A stretch of 64,000 bases of DNA from Alteromonas genovensis. Its GTDB lineage: Bacteria; Pseudomonadota; Gammaproteobacteria; Enterobacterales; Alteromonadaceae. Numbering within the stretch: the first letter of the stretch is position 1; every line of letters begins with the position of its first letter. The DNA lies in assembly GCF_010500895.1 (NCBI RefSeq), contig NZ_JAAAWO010000003.1, forward strand, positions 286,999-350,998, given 5' to 3'. Both the position numbers and the translations under genes were made by a program. The notes under the pieces were generated by a model. That model was not told the origin of the DNA. It made no database searches and saw only the letters and a list, made by a program, of their open reading frames with translations. This document shows positions 36,942 through 45,147 of this stretch, piece after piece.

Positions 36942-38458
36942 TATTTCCTTCCTAATACTTTTTCTAAAACTGTTAATAATTCATTTGTTGAATCGAGGTG
37001 ACTTTGGACCTCTTCTTTTGTCAAAACTTCACTACTGGCATGACTCGCCTTTCTATTTCTGTCGTCAGCAAGTCGAATAGCATCATCTAACCAATTAGGT
37101 AGCAGCGTGGATAACTGCTCAACAACATGTGGTAACGTCAATAGTACGGCGGCTAGCATCGGCTTTAATGATTGATTTCCTCTTGTCATTGCTGACTGAA
37201 CGTTGCCCCCTTTGACGGTTGATAACCTTTTCGCTGAAAATGTACTGACGCCGTTAACGCTTAAATAAATTTGCTCAACAAGCCTTTTGTCATGCTGAAA
37301 TATAGGTCGTTCGCCATTACGCGTAGTATTCCAACGCATGACTAATACTTCCCAATCGCTGTTAGACTCATCAGGTTTCATTAAGGTTTTTAACCAAGCT
37401 TCGATTACTTTTTGCAGCTCGCTCAATAATCCTTCTAAATCTTCAGATCTAGGGGGTTTAAAGTCATCGACTCTCTTTTCGACTCTCTTTTTAAACCTCA
37501 ATGTTGCTAATACATGCTTCTCTATAAGCGAGTATTGCTGTACCCACGGGTAGCTAGCCAATAACTCAACTTTTGCCTGCTCTTCAAAAAGCTGTTCTTG
37601 TTGGTTATGACCTAGTGGTTGTTCGTCTTCTGCAATCCCCATCACCTCACTAACTCTAGAAGCAAGGTGCTTATTCGAGGCTAGCAGCAGCTCAGCAATA
37701 TCGTTCAATTCTGGAAGAGTTTCAGTTAATCCTGTGGGGTCAGATAAATACCACGAGCGCTCACCAGAAATTGTTGAAAATAACTTGGTGTGGATAAACG
37801 CTGCGATAGGCTCAGGCTCAATAAACTCAATGGAATAGGTAACTTCTAACGTATCGTCAGATACATAAAAATCAGCTTGCTTTAACTGGTTCAATACTCT
37901 GCGATAGGCTCTTAAGCTGGTGTTCATCTGCTCTGATGTTGGCGCTTCTGGCTTAACGGTATCACTGATTAACAAGGGCTTTACTAACTTACCTGAGCCT
38001 TTGCTTCGAACAAATTGAGGGAAACGCTCAGTAAAATCCATTCCTTCAATGTGTGGTAGTGTAGAAAGTACCCTCGGCATCAACTTTCCCGTTGTAGCAT
38101 CTTGCAGTATGTAATAACTTGTTTTCTCGTTTGTAGATTCTTCTACACCTAGAAGTAACTGCTTGGCTTTGTCTGTATGGCTCCAACCATAAAGATAACC
38201 TTCATTAGTTAATTGAGCTAATATGTGCCTGATAAGCTCTTTATCTAAATTGCTATATCGACATAATTTTTCGTTTTCACGGCACCCTGCCAAAATAAGC
38301 TTTAGCACTAACATCTGAAAAATATTTAAACTTGATTTATTTTTGGGAGCAGCTACTCGCCATAGATAAAAAGGCCAAAAAATATCTTTTTCATTCTGGT
38401 ATCGATTCAGCTTACTTTTCAAATAGCAAGCATCCTGAATATCTCTGTGTGTAATCAT
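36941..38458 (-). CDS. Winged-helix protein of unknown function in the TerY-P operon
   Basis: 505 residues. Near residues 45-95 is a winged-helix-like stretch, FQMLVLKLILAGCRENEKLCRYSNLDKELIRHILAQLTNEGYLYG, suggesting DNA or protein recognition. The remaining 400 residues are mainly helical with no motif I recognise; a charged region around 330-400 and the end look like a phosphate or partner-binding helical domain. The ATG at 38458 overlaps the helicase stop (ATGA), and the following AAA+ gene overlaps its own stop, so it is translationally coupled on both sides. It may be a loader or adaptor between helicase and AAA+ modules. Confidence 0.6.
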   Translation of the reverse strand: MITHRDIQDACYLKSKLNRYQNEKDIFWPFYLWRVAAPKNKSSLNIFQMLVLKLILAGCRENEKLCRYSNLDKELIRHILAQLTNEGYLYGWSHTDKAKQLLLGVEESTNEKTSYYILQDATTGKLMPRVLSTLPHIEGMDFTERFPQFVRSKGSGKLVKPLLISDTVKPEAPTSEQMNTSLRAYRRVLNQLKQADFYVSDDTLEVTYSIEFIEPEPIAAFIHTKLFSTISGERSWYLSDPTGLTETLPELNDIAELLLASNKHLASRVSEVMGIAEDEQPLGHNQQEQLFEEQAKVELLASYPWVQQYSLIEKHVLATLRFKKRVEKRVDDFKPPRSEDLEGLLSELQKVIEAWLKTLMKPDESNSDWEVLVMRWNTTRNGERPIFQHDKRLVEQIYLSVNGVSTFSAKRLSTVKGGNVQSAMTRGNQSLKPMLAAVLLTLPHVVEQLSTLLPNWLDDAIRLADDRNRKASHASSEVLTKEEVQSHLDSTNELLTVLEKVLGRK

Positions 38459-41400
38459 GGTCTGCCCCCACAGAGTTCGTGAATAAATGCCCACACTTGA
38501 GGAATGGCTTCTTCAGCTGAGTCGCAAGAAAACATCTCTTTGTCACCAACAACTTTGATTAAGCTCTTAGCGCGACTAAACGCTACGTTTAAACGGTTTG
38601 GTGTGCGAATGAAACCGTATTTTTTTCGATATCCATTCTCATCTGATGCCTTAATGTTATTTGAGCGAACCGTTGATAGGATCACCACATCAAACTCCTT
38701 TCCTTGAAACGCATCAACAGAACCAACTCGAATTTTTTCATCTCCCTCTTCAGTGGTTTTAAAGCCAGGCAGATACTCCCAATCATCTTCCAATTTTTGG
38801 CAAATGCCTACTTGCGCAAGCTTATTTAGAATTAACTCTCGTTGGGCTGCAAAAAAGGTAATTACACCTACACTTAAATTAGGATTTTCTGCAAAAAGCT
38901 CTTGCACTTCACTAACAACTTTTTGTGCTTCGCAATCACGTTGCCAACTAGTCCCTGAACGTTGCTCTTTGCCAGACTGAAGCGGCAGGTCAATCCACTC
39001 GGCTACTTTACCTTTGTACTTAGCAATACCGAGTTCGAAATGATCTTTGCTTAAGCCTGCTTCAAGCTTTGGCTCTCCTTCAGCTTCATAAAACGAACGA
39101 CTTACAAAACTACCGATATCTGGATGCATTCTGAACTGGGTATCCAGCATAACTGTTCGTTGAATTCCGTCTTTGGCTTGGCGAGCTTTTAATTGCGTAT
39201 AAAGTCGCTCGAAAAGACTCATTTTGATGGCTTTAGCAGTCTCTTGTTGCAAGTCACCTGCTTCAATCATTTCTTTTTCAATATCAGGTTCTAACATTTG
39301 CGGTAGCTGGAAGTGATCTCCAACCAAAACTATTCGCTTCGCTGCTAAAGCCATTGGAATAAACAAATCAAGCGGGTTTGCTCTGGCAGCCTCATCTACA
39401 ATAACGGTATCGAAGGTAAAGTCTCCGCCGACTTCATCCAAAGAGCTATTAATCTGCTCTTTATACTTTTCAACCTGTTGACCCGCAGAGCGCTGACACG
39501 ATGCACCAATTGACGTGGTGTAGTCTCTAACACTTTTTGCAAGGTAATCCGGTTGATACTTGATTAAGTCTAAATACTCCTCGATAACATCAGGTATTCC
39601 CGCTGCACAATTCATTGCGTGCTTAGCGATTACGTCGTTCAATTGATGGAGCGTTGATATTTCTTCTTTTGAAAGCTCAACTTGTAACGACTTAGGTCGG
39701 TAATCGGGGATTAAATCGTCGAGTAACTTATTTTTGATTTCTCTGAGTTTTTCAAAGTCTTTGGCACTTAGAGTCAGCTTCTCGATAATTTTATCTAGAA
39801 CTTCTACTTCTTCTACAAATCGCCCTGTTCTGCGTAAAGCGGATAGACACTTGAAAGACTGTTCATAACCATCATCGTCATACGCTCGCTCAGAGGTTCG
39901 TAAACCTCTAACTTGACGCAGCAATAATCGGTTAGAAGGCGGGTTGTTCTCATCAACTTGAGTGTCAAACTGTTGCTCAAGTTTTGCCTTCAGGGACTGA
40001 GGTATATCAAAACCGTGGTTTATTCTAAGGTTATCAATATCTTCAAGAAGACTTTTTATACGCTCGTGTTTTTGCTTTTTATCTACACGCGACGCTAATA
40101 TGGCTGCTATGTCTTTTCGAATATTATTTATAATTTTATAACTGCTGTCGTTTTGAGATAGCTCATTCGCGACTTCAGTCAAATTATGTATTTGTTTCTT
40201 GCTCCATTGCTCCAAAAGAAAAGGGGCACGCGTGTTGTCATCCGCTCTAATAGCGGGAATACCAAACGCTTCAGATCTGGCAATGACATTATCAACCGCA
40301 TCATTTTGATAGCTGGTAAGTAGTATTTGCCCCGTTAAATTACTTTTATGTTCTTCCGCCAACCTATTTTGTAACGCACTAATAACTTGAGTTTTGCCTG
40401 TGCCTGGAGGCCCAAGAATTAACGCTATATCAGGTGTATTTAAAGCAACGTCTAGTGCTTCTATCTGTTTTTCTGTTGGCTCACCTTTGAATGAACTTCG
40501 CGCGGCTGCGGTTAGCGGCTTCAGTTTGTGTTTGGCCTGCTTTTGCCTTGAGATACTAAAATCTTGGTCTTCCAATAACAGACGTAGATCTTTCATTGGG
40601 TTCAAGAAGTTTGTAATAGCATCCCTAGCCTGCTCGCGTCGCTGCGTCTGTACAATTGAGCCACTAATCGACAAATAAATAACACCTTTTTCTTCAGGCT
40701 TTCCGTAAGAGTTTAACTTGAGCGTTATATACTGATTAGTGTGCCCCGAAAATCGAGCAGAAATACTTTCTACCTTTTCATCCTTCTCAAGCCCTATATC
40801 ACCAATATTATTCTCTAACCAGCTAGGCAATCGCTTGTTTATCTCTAACGTATGGTTAGGCTCTTCTCTTAAAGTTGCGGCAATCTGTTTAACTTTCTCA
40901 ATATCTTTTTCTTGGAAGTAAAACTTCCACTTAACATCATCAACTGAGTCTTCTTTATCGATTTTGATATAACGAACGAAGCCAGCGTTGTTGGCAAGTT
41001 CCACCGCCTTTTCTTTAACTTTTTGGTTGTATTGGTTCCACAAGTTTATGTATGTTGAATTATCACGATTTAACTCCTCAAGTTTTTGCTTAACTAAAGG
41101 ATCTTGAATGCGGGCTGCAACCGTATAGTCAACAAACGATAACTCACAATCTAACGAACTTAAATTGAACTTGATTTTACGATGCAGCTTTTTAACTGAT
41201 TTCGCCCACACCCTTTGTTCGGGCGTAAATTGCACTTCAAGTAAGCTATTTTTACCTACAATCGTTAATCCTCTGTTATCCGCGACGCTTGCATTAGATA
41301 CCGCCGTTAACACTTTCGACTGATTATTAACTTCAAGTACAAACTCGCTTTTTAGCCATTCCGCTACGCTATCAATGTCTTTATTTTTTAGCTTTGCGAG

Positions 41401-41733
41401 TTTAGAAACTTGCTCAATAATATTCTCGTCTACCGACACTTGTAGCTCGTGAAAATCCAAATAATTTGGTAAGCAAGGGATCGTCTGAATAAGCACCTTC
41501 TTTTCTTGTTTAGAAATCGGTATCCAAATAAAGTGCTCAATGTCACCATAGTTATCAAACACTTCAGCGTTGGTAACTTGTGCCAAAAGGTCATTTTGCT
41601 TAATAAACAGCTCGTCGTGGGTTAAATGAAAAGAGATATCTTGCTTACAATCAAGCGCCGAAATAGCCTCCTCTTCAATGACAATTTCAATAATCGTTTC
41701 TTGAGTTAAATGTCTTAAGTCTTGAGTAATCAT
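38455..41733 (-). CDS. UPF1/DNA2-like superfamily 1 helicase
   Basis: 1092 residues. The N-terminal 400 residues form an uncharacterised accessory region (OB or beta-rich). The SF1 core runs from about 430 to the end: Walker A LILGPPGTGKTQVISAL, a long helical insert around 500-750, motif II VIVDEAARANPLDLFIPMAL, motif III VGDHFQLPQML, motif IV region TQFRMHPDIGSFVSRSFYE, motif V VDAFQGKEFDVVILSTVRSN and motif VI NRLNVAFSRAKSLIKVVGD. The DEAA box and FQGKE motif place it with UPF1/Dna2-type enzymes (COG1112-like). It should unwind DNA or RNA. The ATG is 4 bp after the kinase stop. Confidence 0.93.
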   Translation of the reverse strand: MITQDLRHLTQETIIEIVIEEEAISALDCKQDISFHLTHDELFIKQNDLLAQVTNAEVFDNYGDIEHFIWIPISKQEKKVLIQTIPCLPNYLDFHELQVSVDENIIEQVSKLAKLKNKDIDSVAEWLKSEFVLEVNNQSKVLTAVSNASVADNRGLTIVGKNSLLEVQFTPEQRVWAKSVKKLHRKIKFNLSSLDCELSFVDYTVAARIQDPLVKQKLEELNRDNSTYINLWNQYNQKVKEKAVELANNAGFVRYIKIDKEDSVDDVKWKFYFQEKDIEKVKQIAATLREEPNHTLEINKRLPSWLENNIGDIGLEKDEKVESISARFSGHTNQYITLKLNSYGKPEEKGVIYLSISGSIVQTQRREQARDAITNFLNPMKDLRLLLEDQDFSISRQKQAKHKLKPLTAAARSSFKGEPTEKQIEALDVALNTPDIALILGPPGTGKTQVISALQNRLAEEHKSNLTGQILLTSYQNDAVDNVIARSEAFGIPAIRADDNTRAPFLLEQWSKKQIHNLTEVANELSQNDSSYKIINNIRKDIAAILASRVDKKQKHERIKSLLEDIDNLRINHGFDIPQSLKAKLEQQFDTQVDENNPPSNRLLLRQVRGLRTSERAYDDDGYEQSFKCLSALRRTGRFVEEVEVLDKIIEKLTLSAKDFEKLREIKNKLLDDLIPDYRPKSLQVELSKEEISTLHQLNDVIAKHAMNCAAGIPDVIEEYLDLIKYQPDYLAKSVRDYTTSIGASCQRSAGQQVEKYKEQINSSLDEVGGDFTFDTVIVDEAARANPLDLFIPMALAAKRIVLVGDHFQLPQMLEPDIEKEMIEAGDLQQETAKAIKMSLFERLYTQLKARQAKDGIQRTVMLDTQFRMHPDIGSFVSRSFYEAEGEPKLEAGLSKDHFELGIAKYKGKVAEWIDLPLQSGKEQRSGTSWQRDCEAQKVVSEVQELFAENPNLSVGVITFFAAQRELILNKLAQVGICQKLEDDWEYLPGFKTTEEGDEKIRVGSVDAFQGKEFDVVILSTVRSNNIKASDENGYRKKYGFIRTPNRLNVAFSRAKSLIKVVGDKEMFSCDSAEEAIPQVWAFIHELCGGRP

Positions 41734-41737
41734 CAGC

Positions 41738-43219
41738 CTACCACCTCAACCTGAACAAATTAGCTATTTGTGGCTCCGGCGTATCAACGATCGGCACAAT
41801 TATTAACCACCTATTCGCTCTCGTTGAGGCAGCTATGGGCGTTTTAGAGTTGAACGTTTGAAGTTTGTGTTTGTCTAGTTCTAACCTAAAGTCTGCAAAC
41901 CCCATCTCAAAAGATTTAGCACCTATCGGAGTGATCTCTAAACCCTCTTTTGAAAAACTTAGGGATAACAGTTCTTGTGATTCAGACCAGTACAGAGAAC
42001 CAGGGCAAGAGTTTTTGATTACAATGGTTTCACCAATATTAAGCGTTTGGTTGCACCCAGTATTTATGTAAGCATCACGAACATCAGCATTTTCTAAAGC
42101 CGTGATCGACTCATCATACAAATAGTTACGAATATACAAAATTTGGCGGCCGCCTATTAACGAATCACAAAAAGGACACTCTAATTTTCGGTCACGCACC
42201 ACATAGTTAAAAGAAGCATTGCATTCGCTGTTTTGGCACTTCACTAGCATATGCGTAAGCTTTTCCAGAACCCCCGCCCATTCAGCTAAACTTGGCCTAG
42301 CTAGCGGTTCGTCTTTACCCGCGTTGAAGCACTGCTCGAATAAACTATAAAGTGGGTTTAACGCTACCAGTTCTAGTGGTATGCCTTTGGGATAATCTTC
42401 ATCTAGGGCATTAGAATGATCTGTTGGGTGGTATATCCAAGGCAGCTCCCCCGCAAACGCTCTCTCTTCGTCTTCAGGTGTCCCATTTTCAACAACCTCA
42501 CCAATAAATGGGTGATTAGTTGTCAATAACTTCATCGCAACAACTGCAAAACTCCATGCATCCGTTAGCGATGAAACAAGGCTATCGCCATTAACTACTT
42601 CTGGAGCACCAAACCCAGGGCTAAAGATTCGACCTGCCTGCCCTTCTTGTTCTACTGAATCAAAACTTTCGCGCTGATTAATGCAGATATTGTCACAATC
42701 AATCAGCCATACTTCAGAGTAATCAGGGTTTTCTGAAACAAATATGTTAGCTGGTGATAAATCACCATAAGCTAATCCCCTCGCATGGAGATCTGACAGT
42801 GTTCTGGCAAGCTTTGCCAAAATAGTCATCCGACGCTTTAAGCCACCTGTAGATAAGTAATGATCTATTGAACCCTCTGAAGCGATTAACTCTTCAGTTT
42901 CATTCATAACTTTTTCTAGTGGAATTAACCCGTCCATCAGTTCCATTGCATAACCAAAGTTATTTCCTTTCATAGCAATGCGCGAGAAGGGTTTAGCAAT
43001 GTTTAATTGCTCTAAAGGCTGCCTCATTAACCAATGAACATGCTCAAGCCATTTTCTCTTTTTATTTTTGTCTCGCTGGGTGCTCATTTTTACTAGCACG
43101 TTATCAACTTGCGTTGTACAAACAACTCCCTGCCCACCATGTCCAATCTTTTTAACTAACTCAAACTCTTGACCAAAAGTGTCAGTAACTATCCGTTTTT
43201 TAGTTTGCCCACTTGCCAT
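41738..43219 (-). CDS. Serine/threonine protein kinase with C-terminal zinc ribbon (TerY-P triad)
   Basis: 493 residues. The kinase domain (about 1-320) has a glycine loop VKKIGHGGQGVV, a lysine in VLVKMS, the catalytic loop YGDLSPANIF (D at about residue 145, with its Asn) and a metal-binding IDCDNI in place of DFG. These are divergent but complete enough to suggest activity. A zinc ribbon follows (residues about 340-365: CQNSECNASF...CPFC), then a beta-rich C-terminal domain that may be FHA-like. With the adjacent PP2C and vWA genes it makes the kinase-phosphatase-TerY trio reported as the TerY-P triad. Confidence 0.88.
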   Translation of the reverse strand: MASGQTKKRIVTDTFGQEFELVKKIGHGGQGVVCTTQVDNVLVKMSTQRDKNKKRKWLEHVHWLMRQPLEQLNIAKPFSRIAMKGNNFGYAMELMDGLIPLEKVMNETEELIASEGSIDHYLSTGGLKRRMTILAKLARTLSDLHARGLAYGDLSPANIFVSENPDYSEVWLIDCDNICINQRESFDSVEQEGQAGRIFSPGFGAPEVVNGDSLVSSLTDAWSFAVVAMKLLTTNHPFIGEVVENGTPEDEERAFAGELPWIYHPTDHSNALDEDYPKGIPLELVALNPLYSLFEQCFNAGKDEPLARPSLAEWAGVLEKLTHMLVKCQNSECNASFNYVVRDRKLECPFCDSLIGGRQILYIRNYLYDESITALENADVRDAYINTGCNQTLNIGETIVIKNSCPGSLYWSESQELLSLSFSKEGLEITPIGAKSFEMGFADFRLELDKHKLQTFNSKTPIAASTRANRWLIIVPIVDTPEPQIANLFRLRW

Positions 43220-43243
43220 TTTTATATCCCTTATTCTGCACAG

Positions 43244-43930
43244 CTAGCTCAAAACCAATATTGCAAGTGTTTTGTCATCTGTGTGATTAGGCGTGCCCCA
43301 ATTTCTAAATTCGTTTTTTAACCAAGCTTTAGCTTGCCTAATGCTCTTGCCATCAGTGCTTTCAACAATTGAATTAACGAACGCCAGTTCCATACCTTGG
43401 TTGATATCTTCACTAATGCCGTCGGTCATCAACGCAATCACATCGCCTACTTTCAATTGCTGCTTTGTAACTTGCCAGTCGGAAAACTGTTTGGATTTTC
43501 CTAAGCCTGTAGTGATGTTGCCAAAATCATTTGTATCCGAACGCTCAGTTGTCTGTTGCGAAGTTAAAATTAAACCGTCGCCTATCTGAAACGTTCTTAG
43601 CTCTCCGCTATCAGAGACCCAGGCAATCAAACACGTTGTTACCGCGTCGTTGGCTGTCATATTGCCAAGCGAGTCCAGCCAGTGTTGATAAATCCGCTTG
43701 ATAAGCGATTTGCTCTCAATATTGAAATCAACCGTCTTGATGACGTCAAAAGCAGCTCGGCATGCTTGCCTTGATCCTATATCCGAATGAGGCTTAGATC
43801 CCATGCCATCGCAAACCACAGCTAGCCAGCCATTTGGCACTCGCTTTACTAGCACTGAATCTTGATTAGGCTGACCATTTAACAAATGACCAGGCCCAAT
43901 AACAGAAACGCTTAAATGGCAAATGCTCAT
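43244..43930 (-). CDS. PP2C family protein phosphatase (TerY-P triad)
   Basis: About 228 residues, a stand-alone PP2C-type metal-dependent phosphatase. Its motifs include NQDSVLVKRVPNGWLAVVCDGMGSKPHSDIGS (metal-binding Asp residues), IGDGLIL, ALMTDGISEDIN and HTDDKTLAILVL at the end. It should reverse the phosphorylation made by the kinase encoded immediately downstream. Its ATG shares a base with the TerY stop (TGATG); a GTG one codon upstream also exists. Cytoplasmic, with no membrane segment. Confidence 0.9.
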   Translation of the reverse strand: MSICHLSVSVIGPGHLLNGQPNQDSVLVKRVPNGWLAVVCDGMGSKPHSDIGSRQACRAAFDVIKTVDFNIESKSLIKRIYQHWLDSLGNMTANDAVTTCLIAWVSDSGELRTFQIGDGLILTSQQTTERSDTNDFGNITTGLGKSKQFSDWQVTKQQLKVGDVIALMTDGISEDINQGMELAFVNSIVESTDGKSIRQAKAWLKNEFRNWGTPNHTDDKTLAILVLS

Positions 43931-44619
43931 CACAAGCCTTCTAGGTCTAAGCCCAAGTCGTCGTCATCGTGGTCTAATTCATCAAAGTTAATCGGCGCAA
44001 GTTCGTTGGGGGTTCTACTTTGCGAGCGTGCTGTTACACTCATAGTGACTGCTCTAAAGAAGCGGTGAATATCTCTGGCTTCATTGGCTTTAAATACTCG
44101 CGCTTCTAGGTCGTTGTTGAATGCTTCAAGTACATCGATATTAGCTTCAGCCCCTATTGCCATTGCAAAGCGGCTGGCTTTTTGACCTCGCTCACTGGTG
44201 GTTAAACGTTCTAAACCAGCTTGCCAACTGTCGGTAGGGATACCGTCAGAAAGTAAAATTAAAACAGGGCGATAATCGCGAGACGTAATCAGTTCTTTGT
44301 CTTCAAGCACCTCAGTAGCCAGTTCGAACGCATGTCCCATTGGTGTGCGACCAAACGCATCTAGTGGCTGCATAGCCTCTATTTCTGACGCTTTAGCAAG
44401 TGGTAAGTGCATCTCAGCGCTATCGCCACCAAAGGTAATTAAACCCACTTGAATTTCAGCTTGTCGTGCAGATTCTTGTTTGAATGTCGCAACCATGTTC
44501 TGAACGGCTTCATTTAGGGCTGCGATCTTCCCGTTTACCGACATACTGCCACTGGTATCCGCTAGAATAATGACAGGGAGTGCTCTTGCTTTTGCTACTG
44601 CGAATTTTTTTAGACTCAT
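43930..44619 (-). CDS. TerY-like von Willebrand factor A domain protein (TerY-P triad)
   Basis: 229 residues forming one vWA domain. The MIDAS metal site is intact: DTSGSMS near residues 21-27, with the threonine in GRTPMGHAFELA and the aspartate in LILLSDGIPTD. The C-terminus is acidic (ELDHDDDDLGLDLEGL) and could serve as a partner- or phosphorylation-interaction tail. It is the first of the kinase/phosphatase trio and overlaps the PP2C gene. TerY proteins bind metal-dependent partners; a phosphorylation-controlled role is inferred from context. Confidence 0.9.
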   Translation of the reverse strand: MSLKKFAVAKARALPVIILADTSGSMSVNGKIAALNEAVQNMVATFKQESARQAEIQVGLITFGGDSAEMHLPLAKASEIEAMQPLDAFGRTPMGHAFELATEVLEDKELITSRDYRPVLILLSDGIPTDSWQAGLERLTTSERGQKASRFAMAIGAEANIDVLEAFNNDLEARVFKANEARDIHRFFRAVTMSVTARSQSRTPNELAPINFDELDHDDDDLGLDLEGL

Positions 44620-44670
44620 TTTTGTTTCTATCCTTTTAACTTAGATTGACTCAATTCAATCAACTGTAAA

Positions 44671-45006
44671 TTAATGTAAGTGTTTGTGGCTGTGCTTGAA
44701 TGGACGGATCTTTCTGAGGTCTTTATTTCGGAAGGCTGTCAATACTGTTCCATTTGACGACACAACAAGCTGGATTCCATTCATCGCTTTCAGATCAGGC
44801 TCAATAGAGCCATATCTTTCAATTTCTTTTTTTCCAATAACATAGTAGGTAGCGCGTCTTGCGTGAATAACGCGACCATATTTGTAAGTAAGCATTACCT
44901 GCTTTTTAGATATCCCTCTTTGCCCTTCTCTTGTCTGCGCGTGCTGGCTGTTTGTAAGGTCTGGTGCAATTAAAAGTCGATCATCTTCTTTCACAATAAA
45001 GGTCAT
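44671..45006 (-). CDS. Small basic protein of unknown function at the head of the TerY-P operon
   Basis: 111 residues. A segment GISKKQVMLTYKYGRVIHARRATYYVIGKKEIERYG followed by IQLVVSSNGTVLTAFRN has the look of small beta-rich proteins of the DUF4258 or RelE-like class, but this is only a visual resemblance. The C-terminus is His- and Lys-rich (HSHKHLH). GAGGAAG is well placed before the ATG, and a sigma-54-like sequence lies about 35 bp further upstream. It is 51 bp from TerY on the same strand, so it is probably the first gene of that operon. Confidence 0.5.
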   Translation of the reverse strand: MTFIVKEDDRLLIAPDLTNSQHAQTREGQRGISKKQVMLTYKYGRVIHARRATYYVIGKKEIERYGSIEPDLKAMNGIQLVVSSNGTVLTAFRNKDLRKIRPFKHSHKHLH

Positions 45007-45040
45007 GTTTTCTTCCTCATATGATTGGATACATATGAAA

Positions 45041-45060
45041 TAGCGAAAATCAGACCAAAA
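45041..45060 (-). promoter_or_regulatory. Weak sigma-54-like promoter before the TerY-P operon
   Basis: On the minus strand the sequence is TTGGTCTGATTTTCGCT. It has TTGG at -24 and GC at -12, with GG (45055-45056) and GC (45043-45044) exactly 10 bp apart as sigma-54 requires, but CAC is replaced by TCT. It starts about 35 bp before the first gene of the operon. It is a candidate only and is weaker than the site at 53277. Confidence 0.35.
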
Positions 45061-45147
45061 TATAAGAGACTGTTTTTATTGAAATTTACACCACAAGCAT
45101 AAATAAGTAAAGTAAGTATAATTACTAAATAATAATAATAATTACTT

